Assembly: GCA_020635455.1 (NCBI GenBank)
Contig: JACJZT010000028.1
Span: 1-8,264, forward strand
Source: Flavobacteriales bacterium
GTDB lineage: Bacteria; Bacteroidota; Bacteroidia; NS11-12g; UBA9320
Reading direction: 5' to 3'
Length of the DNA stretch: 8,264 nt
A program made the position numbers and the translations under genes. The notes under the pieces are model-generated. The model did no database searches. It saw nothing but the letters and a program-made list of their open reading frames with translations, and was not told the DNA's origin. Below, one piece after another: positions 1 through 7,142 of the stretch. Position 1 is the first letter of the stretch. Every line of letters begins with the position of its first letter.

Positions 1-30
1 AATTTAGATGGAATCATTTCCTTTTACCGC

Positions 31-3000
31 TCAGAAACCGAAGTATCCTGAGAATTTGTCGAGTGAGAATCCTCCTGGTTTATAGCTGTCCATGGGGTCT
101 GATTCATAGGTCAGCTTACCATAAGTTTGCTTCTCTTCAACCTTTGGTTCAGGTTTGTAAGAGGGAGTTGAGACTCCATATGATCCATAAGAGGTAGTTG
201 GCTTGTAGACGGGTTCGGGTTTAGGTTCAGGTTTATAAACAACTGGTTCAGGTTTGGGTTCGGGTTTAGGCTCAGGTTTATAAACAACTGGTTCAGGTTC
301 AGGTTTGTAGACTGGTTCGGGCTTTTCTTCAGCTTTTGGCTTGTAGTCATATGAGTATCCGACACCATAGTAGTCAAGGTTAAGAACGTTGTTTCCGTTT
401 CCGTTACCATTACCGTTTCCGCTTCCAACATTTTTGTTACCATTATCGTTTCCAGCACTTGAGAATCCAGCAACGTTAGTTTTTCCTCCAAGGTTAACGA
501 CGGTGTTTCCGTTTCCATTACCATTACCATTTCCGTATCCGTAATTAGCGTTACCATTTCCGTTTCCAACACCATATCCACCATATCCGTAGTCTTGTCC
601 TCCGAAAACTCCTGAGTAGACGACTTCGTTGGGGTTGTCATAAGCATGGATGATGATAGCAGTGTTTCCGTTTCCTTCTCCGTTTCCTTTTCCACTTTCA
701 TAAGATCCATTACCATTTCCGTTTCCTCCGGTAATTCCGTCAAGAATGTTTGCGGTGGTTTCTTTCTTCTCGTTGGTGTTGATGACAGAGTTGGCATTTC
801 CATTTCCATTACCATTTCCGAAGCCAAGGTTAGCATTACCATTATAGTTTCCTGCATTATCGATGTCATTTCCGTTACCGTTACCGTTACCGTTTCCTGA
901 AGAGTATCCGATGTTGTTGTTTCCATTCACATTACCGTTATATTCCCCAGTGTTTTTGTTGCCGTTTCCTGAGCCGTTTCCAGCAGCAGATCCAGAGACA
1001 TATGATTCATATCCTGAAGCTCCATTATTGTTTCCATTTCCATTACCATTATTATCTCCTTCATTTTTGTTTCCGTTCTTGACACCGTTTGCTGAACCGT
1101 TATTGGCATTACCATTACTGTTTCCATTATCATCACCAGTGTTAAGGTTACCATTATGGACACCATTCTTGTCACCATCATTTCCATTTCCGTTACCGTT
1201 TCCGTTCATGTCACCCTCATTGTGATTTCCGTTTTCGATACCATTAGCATCTCCCCAGTTGGCGTTACCATTTCCGTTTCCATTGGCATCACCCCAATTT
1301 CCGTTTCCATTTTCAGCGCCATTATAATCTCCAGAGTTGACGTTTCCGTTTCCATTTCCATTTCCGTCTCCTCCGTTATTGTTTCCGTTCCAGATACCAT
1401 TAGCATCACCATCATTGGCATTTCCATTTCCATTACCATTACCGTCACCTTTATTTTCATTGCCATTTTCGGCTCCATTGAAATCACCATCATTGGCATT
1501 TCCGTTTCCGTTACCATTACCGTCACCTTTATTTTCGTTTCCGTTTCCGGCTCCATTAAGATCTCCCCAGTTGACGTTACCGTTTCCATTACCATTACCA
1601 TCTCCGGAGTTTTCATTTCCGTTACTGATACCGTTTTTGTCTCCTTCGTTGACATTACCGTTTCCGTTTCCGTTTCCACTTCCAGAGTTAGCATTTCCGT
1701 TAAGTCCACCATTAAGATCTCCCCAGTTAGAGTTGCCGTTTCCGTTTCCATTAGCATCTCCTGAGTTTTCATTACCGTTTTGAGCTCCGTTTTTGTCTCC
1801 AACATTGTCATTTCCATTAGCATTACCGTTGGCATCACCAGAGTTCCAGTTTCCGTTTTCAACTCCATTAAGATCACCATCATTGGCATTTCCATTTCCG
1901 TTTCCGTTAGCGTTTCCTGAGTTATCGTTACCGTTCTTAACTCCATTATAATCTCCCCAGTTAGCACTTCCGTTTCCATTTCCGTTTGCATCACCTGAAT
2001 TGTGGTTTCCGTTTTGAATTCCGTTCAAATCTCCAGAGTTTTTGTTTCCGTTAGCATTACCATTGAAATCTCCTTTATTTCCGTTTCCATTTTGGATACC
2101 ATTATAATCTCCTTCATTGGCATTACCATTAACGTTACCATTATAGTCTCCTGAGTTGTGGTTTCCATTTTCTTGACCATTTCCTTCTCCGACGTTTTCA
2201 TTACCATTTTGGTTACCATTTTCGTCTCCAGAGTTTTCATTACCATTATAGTTACCATTTTCTTCTCCAACATTTTGGTTACCATTATTGTTACCATTTT
2301 TGTCTCCAGAGTTCCAGCTTCCATTAAAGTTGCCGTTATCATCACCTTCATTATTGTTTCCGTTTTTGGAGCCATTATAGTCACCTGAATTTTCGTTACC
2401 ATTATTATTTCCGTTGTTTTCTCCCCAGTTTTCGTTACCGTTCAGGTTTCCGTTCTCTTCTCCGGAATTCCAGTTACCATTTTGGTTACCATTATAATCT
2501 CCTTTATTTTCATTACCATTTGCATTACCATTAGCATCACCAGAGTTTCCGGATCCATTTGAATTTCCGTTAAAGTCACCTTTATTGTTGTTTCCGTTAT
2601 GTCCTCCATTATAATCTCCAGAGTTTTCGTTACCATTATAGTTTCCGTTGACGTCTCCTTTATTATTGTTTCCATTTTCATTACCGTTCAAGTCGCCAGA
2701 ATTCCAGCTTCCGTTTTCATTACCATTATTATCTCCTTTATTGTTATTTCCATTGGCATTACCATTTTCATCACCCCAGTTGGCGTTTCCGTTTTTGTTA
2801 CCATTATTGTCTCCTTCGTTATAGCTTCCATTGGCATTACCATTATGGTCTCCTTCATTATAGCTACCATTTTCATTTCCGTTGAAATCTCCTTTATTTT
2901 CATTGCCGTTGGCGTTACCATTATCATCTCCAGAGTTGTAGTTACCATTTTTGTTGCCGTTCACATCACCGATGTTGTAGTGACCATTGGCATTTCCGTT

Positions 3001-4569
3001 AAAATCTCCAGAGTTGTGGTTTCCGTTTTGGTTACCATTTTCATCACCAACATTTCCAGAACCGTTATGAGAACCGTTGCTATCTCCAGAATTGTGGTTA
3101 CCGTTTTAATTTCCGTTCCAGTCACCTTCATTATAGTTTCCATTATCGTTTCCATTTTAATTTCCGGTATTTCCATTTCCATTAAAGTTACCATTATAAT
3201 CTCCAGAGTTGTCGTGACCATTTTAATTTCCATTCCAATCTCCTTCATTGCCATTTCCATTATGGTTTCCGTTAGCATCACCGGAGTTGTTGAATCCATT
3301 GGCATTACCATTATAGTCTCCTTTGTTTTCATTACCATTATAGTTTCCATTAGCATCTCCTGAGTTATTGTACCCATTTTCATTTCCGTTATGGTCTCCT
3401 TCATTAGCATTTCCATTATAGTTTCCATTATCATCTCCAGTATTATGGTGTCCATTACCGTTTCCGTTATAGTCACCATCATTTTCATTTCCATTGAAGT
3501 TACCATTATTGTCACCTTCATTAGCGAATCCGTTGTGGTTACCATTATAATCTCCATTATTCCAGTTACCATTTTCATTTCCGTTATAGTCTCCGGAGTT
3601 GCTGTGGCCATTAAAGTTTCCGTTTTCATCACCATCATTATGGTTGCCGTTTTTGTTGCCATTATAGTCACCTTCATTATAGAAGCCATTGAAGTTTCCA
3701 TTTCCATCACCGTTATTGTAGTTTCCGTTTTCATTACCATTGTAGGTACCTTTATTATCGAATCCATTATTGTTACCATTATTATCTCCATAATTGAAGT
3801 TACCATTATCGTTTCCGTTGCTACTTCCTTTTCCGTAGCTGCCATAATGATCATAATCAAATTCTGGCTTTTCAGGAACAACTGGTTTCATCAAAACTGG
3901 CTTTTCGACTTTTTCTGGGATGGGAATGTAAGGTTTTTCAGGGGATTTAGGTTTAACTACTTCAGGTTTCTCAACTTTTGGAATAACAACGTGTGGCTCG
4001 TGCTTTTCATCTTCAATGATGTATGGCTTTTTGGGTTCTTCAGGCTTAGTTGGGTAAACATGAGGTTATTCAGGTTTCTCATGAGGTTTTTCGGTTGGGT
4101 AAACATGAGGTTTTTCTGGCTTCTCAGGTGGATAGACATGTGGCTTTTCTGGTTTTTCATGAGGTTTCTCGGGTGGGTAAACATGAGGCTTTTCGGGCTT
4201 CTCAGGTGGGTAAACATGTGGTTTTTCTGGTTTTTCAGGTTTTTCATGAGGTTTCTCGGGTGGATAAACATGAGGCTTTTCAGGTTTCTCATGTGGTGGA
4301 TAAACATGGGGTTTTTCGGGTTTCTCATGTTCGGGTTTTTCGTGTTCGGGATAAACGACATGTGGCTTAGGTTTATGTTGGACTTCGTAGTCTGCAGAGT
4401 CTGAATAGATGATCTCACAGAATTCTGAATCTTCGTACTCAGCATCATCATAATGTCCGACTAAATAAGTTTAAAATGTACCTAGGTTGCTAATAACCTT
4501 CTTGTCGCAGTTTCCAAGAGTGGACATAAGTCCAGCAAGGACCAAAGCTGTCAATTTCTTCTTCTCCAT
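31..4569 (-). CDS. Giant secreted Asn/Gly 13-residue-repeat protein (unknown function)
   Basis: A single 1512-aa frame runs from ATG at 4569 to TGA at 31-33 when TAA is read as Gln; five TAA codons (residues 33, 168, 449, 471, 488) would otherwise break it. Seen in order: Lys-rich start and hydrophobic stretch (1-21, signal peptide); an acidic segment with Cys21 and Cys51 (22-63); a His/Pro/Glu/Lys stalk (about 64-243); 71 tandem 13-mers, NGNxNGNxNxGDx (251-1173); a Gly-Asn-rich region with hydrophobic strands such as NTVVNL (1174-1407); and a YKPEP-type tail (1408-1512). There is no transmembrane segment after the signal peptide, so secretion is inferred. The repeat suggests a stacked beta-solenoid or a chain of acidic/Asn metal-binding loops. 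The Pro/Tyr/Lys/His ends resemble structural or adhesive matrix proteins. I do not recognise a named family. The reading frame is highly confident; the role is not. Confidence 0.93.
34..348 (-). repeat. C-terminal Lys-Pro-Glu-Tyr tail with imperfect YKPEPKPEP repeats
   Basis: Residues 1408-1512 hold repeated YKPEP, VVYKPEP and KPEPKPEP blocks, then a Tyr/Ser/Gly-rich stretch and a short hydrophobic end (KFSGYFGF). At DNA level a segment starting near 224 recurs 45 bp on, near 269. The composition resembles Tyr/Lys/Pro-rich structural and adhesive proteins of animals, but this is resemblance in composition, not homology. With the N-terminal His/Pro stalk it gives the protein two proline-rich ends around a rigid-looking centre. 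Confidence 0.8.
349..1050 (-). repeat. Degenerate Gly-Asn region with hydrophobic strands (solenoid end or cap)
   Basis: After unit 71 (residues 1174-1407) the 13-residue register breaks down. It gives way to runs of four or five GN dipeptides, each followed by a short hydrophobic strand: GNGNGNGNDID, GNGNGNANSVIN, GNTAIIIHAY, GNGNGNGNTVVNL and GNGNGNGNNVLNL. Between them lie ordinary-looking segments, including an Asn/Glu/Lys/Thr stretch and a Gly/Tyr-rich stretch (DYGYGGYG). The change from polar to hydrophobic strands could cap the stack or form an interaction site. This role is inferred from pattern alone. Confidence 0.65.
1051..3819 (-). repeat. 71 perfect-length 39-bp / 13-residue tandem repeats, NGNxNGNxNxGDx
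   Basis: Residues 251-1173 divide into exactly 71 units of 13 residues with no insertion or deletion; a 72nd partial unit (NGNGNGNNN) follows down to about 1024. By my count positions 1 (N), 2 (G), 5 (N), 6 (G), 9 (N) and 11 (G) are the same in all 71 units. Position 12 is Asp in 62, Glu in 4 and another residue in 5. Positions 4, 8, 10 and 13 vary freely and include Trp, Tyr, Phe, Glu, Lys and Ala. Neighbouring units differ at many third codon positions (AAT/AAC, GGT/GGA), so the peptide is kept rather than the DNA. Alternating Asn suggests beta-strands with stacked side chains. Confidence 0.95.
1405..1560 (-). repeat. Tandem pair of 78-bp super-repeats (recent duplication candidate)
   Basis: Copies 1405-1482 and 1483-1560 differ at only about 8 of 78 bases, mostly at third codon positions. 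They encode nearly the same 26 residues (units 59-62: NGA..., NGNGNGNANDGD). They are visibly closer to each other than most units in the array are. This suggests that two 13-mers were copied together, matching the 26-residue super-period seen in this half of the protein. Confidence 0.7.
3841..4380 (-). repeat. His/Pro/Glu/Lys stalk with HVYP repeats
   Basis: Residues about 64-243 are dominated by Pro, Glu, Lys and His. The core (about 84-175) alternates HVYPP/HVYPT with EKPHEKPEKP blocks. HVYP occurs seven times, flanked by the variants HVVYP (near residue 70) and HVVIP (near 193). Block spacing varies, so the array is irregular, unlike the strictly periodic Asn/Gly repeats that follow. One block has Gln168 (TAA) where the others have Lys. 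Such segments are usually extended and disordered (polyproline-II-like). Regular His and Tyr could serve metal binding or cross-linking; that is inference. Confidence 0.85.
4507..4569 (-). other. Signal peptide of the giant repeat protein
   Basis: Residues 1-21 begin MEKKKLTALVLAGLMSTLG: a charged n-region (EKKK), then a hydrophobic core (LTALVLAGLM), then small and polar residues before Cys21-Asp22. This is the classic layout for secretory-pathway entry. It also fixes the start, because no better ATG lies upstream in this frame close to the gene. The exact cleavage site cannot be decided by eye; it probably falls around residues 19-22. Confidence 0.8.
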
Positions 4570-4855
4570 GTTATTTTTATTATACTGAATTACTAACTCA
4601 CGCCGTTTTAAAGTAGTATTTTACTGAACACTAAAAACATCATCAAATCCATCAAAAATAATTTCTGATAGTTCTTATTCGCCATACCCTGACTTTCTCT
4701 TATCTTAAAGATCTCATCAGAACTAAGAAAAATCATATTTATCCTCATCCTTCAACTTTGTTTTTCGCTTAAACGGATTTTATGTTATTTGAATCAGCTG
4801 ATAATATCTCCGCAGCGCATGATTAACTTCAATTTTTCACCAAAAATAAGCAATA
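4570..4855. promoter_or_regulatory. Divergent intergenic region upstream of the giant gene
   Basis: About 290 bp of AT-rich DNA with frequent TGA triplets on both strands and no convincing reading frame. It must hold the 5' signals of the giant gene (leftward). If the ORF at 4856 is not real, the gap extends to 5240 and also serves the thioredoxin-like gene (rightward). The only recognisable element is an A/T-rich TATAATAAAAA on the minus strand, four bases before the giant gene's ATG. I see no clear hairpin, operator or tandem repeat. Confidence 0.45.
4574..4584 (-). promoter_or_regulatory. TATAATAAAAA motif just before the giant gene start
   Basis: On the minus strand TATAATAAAAA lies four bases upstream of the ATG at 4569. 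The same 11 bases occur directly before the ATG of the ANTH-domain gene (8178-8188). It may be a start-site or leader element, but in AT-rich ciliate DNA it could also be coincidence or general A-richness before start codons. Confidence 0.3.
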
Positions 4856-5191
4856 ATGTTGACAATAAAGAGATAACTAGAGGTTTAGTTTGGTGATTTT
4901 CTAGCGGTGTTTCAGTAAGGTAAAGTTGAAACAATTTTCTTCAGCGATTCCTAAAATTCCAGAAACAGCGGGAATACAGTTAGCAGGCATTAAAAATCGA
5001 TCTAAAGTCATGAAAAGATATCTTCAATGATTGTATATGTATATTTTAAGCTTAGCTAAAGAGAAAAAGAATCACTTAAAAAAGAATCTTGGTATTTGAT
5101 AATCTTAGTCAATGAATATCAAAAAATTCTCTTTTAGAATATATTGAGATAATTATCCTCTTAAAATACAGCTGCTTTTTTCTTTGCCTGA
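4856..5191 (+). CDS. Doubtful 111-aa ORF (hypothetical, probably not coding)
   Basis: Under the ciliate code an open frame runs from ATG at 4856 to TGA at 5189-5191, ending 49 bp before the thioredoxin-like gene, a spacing like that of the real genes here. Against it: ten of its twelve Gln codons are TAA/TAG, about 9% of all codons. The three ordinary genes nearby have only about 2-4% TAA/TAG. With one stop codon, a chance frame of this length in AT-rich DNA is not rare. I recognise no domain. A GT-AG segment of 30 nt (near 4915-4944) lies inside the frame but could be removed without changing it. Confidence 0.2.
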
Positions 5192-5240
5192 AAAAAATCA
5201 AAGAGAAGCTAGAGACAGTTTTTTCCACAATTATTAATAA

Positions 5241-5675
5241 ATGATCTTCGAGTATTTGAAGAAATTTGGTTCATTAAGAAATCCAGACAATAAAACTGAA
5301 GAATTAGAGAACCTAAAATTCAAGTATTTAGGCTTATACTTCACAGCTGATTGGTGTAATAGTTGTGTTCAAATGGCACCTCATCTCAAGAAATTGTATT
5401 AGTAAGTCAATCGAAGAGAGTCCCTTTTTCATATGATAACTTTTAGACTCGATAGCAGCGATAGCAACTTTGGATATTCATACTGGCGATTTGAAAAAAA
5501 TAGTGAGTAATAGAACGGGCAATTGAGTGCAGCTCTTAAAGTCAGATTTTTGCCATCTATACTGATATTCAATGCAGCAGGGAATTTAATAAGTCGTAAT
5601 GGTTATAACGATATGAGGAATCATAGGGAAAACACGATTAATTATTGGGATGATCTCTCAAAAGGGTACTAATGA
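5241..5675 (+). CDS. Small thioredoxin-fold protein with WCNSC active site (tryparedoxin/nucleoredoxin-like)
   Basis: A 144-aa frame from ATG 5241 to TGA 5673-5675, with five TAA/TAG Gln codons. A beta-strand (KYLGLYFTADW, residues 28-38) leads into WCNSC (38-42, Cys39 and Cys42 as the redox pair). Then come the helix VQMAPHLKKLY, a second strand ending MITFRLDSSD, and FLPSILIF with the cis-proline (Pro105). The strand order, the YFTADW lead-in and the APHLKKLY helix resemble tryparedoxins and nucleoredoxins more than classical thioredoxin (WCGPC). The likely role is a thiol-disulfide oxidoreductase. There is no signal peptide, so it is probably cytosolic. The Asn-Ser between the cysteines is uncommon, so redox potential and partner cannot be guessed. 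The kinase gene follows 58 bp downstream on the same strand. Confidence 0.85.
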
Positions 5676-5733
5676 GTTGGGTGATGAATTGTTCATAAAT
5701 TTTTAATCTAAATCTCATAAATATTATTAGAGT

Positions 5734-7043
5734 ATGTACAGAGACAGGAGTCTGTGTAGCATCATTAATGTATCGGCAACACCCCACGCTCCAAATAATA
5801 AAAACCCTGTTTCTAAGCAATATTTTCCGCTACATTTCACTCCAACAAAAACATCTGAGAATTTTAATGTAAGCCTCAGTCCCCAAAAGTAATACTTCAC
5901 TAAAGATAAAAATTGCATTCTATCTAAAATCAAAAAGGTTAACTTAGCATTAAGCATAACTAAAAATATAAAATTTGTTAGTGGATCTAATCCAATACTT
6001 GACTTGAGTAATTCATCAAGTCAGATCGGTCAAAGTCAGATTAACAAAACAGTCGTAAATATTTTAGGAACCAGCCAGGAGATGGACAGAACTAACGGTA
6101 ATATATCAAATAGCAACATTAAAAAAATCATGAAAGGAAGAGTTGGTTCAGAAGCGAAGAGGCCAAAACTATTGAGTAAACCAAAAAATAGAGGAGTCAG
6201 CAATAATCCATAGTAAATAGAAGAACCTATCTTGCAATTTACAATTGGTCGAGTACTGGGGTCAGGTCAGTTTGGAAACGTTGCTTTAGTCCAACACATT
6301 CCAACCCGTTCCATTTTCGCAATGAAAAAGATTAAAATCTAAGGTGCATCGAATAAACTAAAGGAAAGAATCATTCAAGAAGTCAAATTACAAATGTATC
6401 TTGAACACGAAAATTGTCTCAAAATGTATAAGGCATATCGTGAAGATAAAGATATCGTCATGCTTTTAGAACTTGGAGACTGTTCCTTGTTTGATCTTCT
6501 TCGAAAAAGGAGATTTTTCAGTGAGAGATAAACAGCTCATTATCTGAAACAAGTCATCAAGGCCTTACTATATCTTCACAGTGAAGGTGTAATTCACCGT
6601 GACATTAAACCTGAAAATATCGTGTTAGTCAATAATACAATCAAACTAGCTGATTTTGGTTGGTCAATCTACTCTGGCAAAAAGTAATTCACAAATGATT
6701 TAGGAAAAGAACGACATTTTGTGGAACTTTAGACTATGTCTCGCCTTAACTTGTAGTAGGATGTGAGTATGATGAGATGGTAGACGTTTGGAGTGTCGGT
6801 GTATTATGTTACGAACTATGTACAGGTCATGCTCCATTTGACTGCTAGTAAAACACTCACGAAACTTATCAAAGAATTTTAGATGTTGATATCAAATACC
6901 CAAAACATCTCTCTTTAGGAATAAAGAGTTTCATTGGTAATTTGTTAGTCAAAATTCCAACAAGTCGAATGAGTCTGGAGTAAGCCTTGAATCATCCTTG
7001 GATGAAAATGTATGGAGATTCGGAGTCTGACTCTCTAAAATGA
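5734..7043 (+). CDS. Aurora-family serine/threonine protein kinase (two exons)
   Basis: Exons 5734-6683 and 6704-7043 join to 429 aa and end in TGA. Residues 1-168 are Ser/Asn/Lys-rich and probably disordered. The kinase domain spans about 169-415: glycine loop LGSGQFGNV, Lys198 (FAMKK), helix-C Glu216, HRD catalytic Asp290 (IHRDIKPEN), DFG Asp307 in ADFGWS, activation loop RTTFCGTLDY with Thr321 at the Aurora T288 position, and VDVWSVGVLCYEL. ADFGWS with TTFCGTLDY is the Aurora signature, so a mitotic or cilia/basal-body kinase phosphorylating Ser/Thr is likely. The APE motif reads SPQ, its Glu replaced by Gln332 from TAA. The ATG at 5734 is the first in frame after the thioredoxin stop; another at 5650 would overlap that gene. 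Nine Gln codons are TAA/TAG. Confidence 0.9.
6684..6703 (+). other. 20-nt GT-AG intron in the Aurora kinase gene
   Basis: The kinase frame breaks between DFGWSIYSGKK and the activation loop. Removing the 20 bases that begin GTAATT and end TTTAG restores an exact Aurora sequence (KKKRTTFCGTLDY). It is a phase-2 intron, since the AAG codon is split AA|G. The length is not a multiple of three. If retained, the frame shifts and ends at TGA 6970-6972, losing the C-lobe. Such tiny introns are known in ciliates. A sequencing indel is the alternative, but the perfect GT and TAG borders argue for splicing. Confidence 0.82.
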
Positions 7044-7142
7044 CTTTAATGATAATAAAATACTAGTTTATTCTTGCTACAAAAATAACAGTTTCGAAAT
7101 ATTAAAACACACTATAAATATCGAGTTTGAGCTTTATGAACC
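7044..7142. other. Convergent intergenic spacer
   Basis: 99 bp of AT-rich sequence between the TGA of the kinase gene (+) and the TGA of the ANTH gene (-). Both transcripts must end here or overlap. I see no clear polyadenylation signal or hairpin. Confidence 0.6.

Noticed and set aside
3106..3225. Three in-frame TAA codons in the giant gene, suggesting a pseudogene or two separate genes.
   Set aside because: They fall at freely variable repeat positions, the 13-residue register continues exactly through them, and TAA is Gln in the neighbouring genes too.
646..3363. Long plus-strand and out-of-frame minus-strand open frames rich in Ser/Val/Ile, Phe/Pro/Leu or Met/Thr/Glu.
   Set aside because: They are shadows of the 39-bp repeat: a period divisible by three keeps all six frames open. 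They have low-complexity content, no own start context, and are much shorter than the 1512-aa frame.
1051..3819. CRISPR-like or satellite array because of the regular 39-bp period.
   Set aside because: There is no repeat/spacer alternation; the period is a codon multiple with conserved peptide and synonymous drift, so it is coding.
3957..4451. Minus-strand 164-codon ORF and the plus-strand ORFs over the stalk region.
   Set aside because: These are alternative frames of the HVYP/EKP repeats; the correct frame links the signal peptide to the Asn/Gly repeats.
5402..5446. Possible 45-nt GT-AG intron in the thioredoxin-like gene.
   Set aside because: The frame is open through it, and the segment encodes the expected second beta-strand (HMITFRLDSSD); removing it would damage the fold.
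5638..5957. Minus-strand ORFs of 60 and 76 codons.
   Set aside because: They overlap, antisense, the kinase N-terminal region and the end of the thioredoxin gene, and show no domain.
6004..6213. Separate 69-aa gene upstream of the kinase.
   Set aside because: It is only a TAA/TAG-bounded piece of the kinase frame; under the ciliate code it runs straight into the kinase domain.
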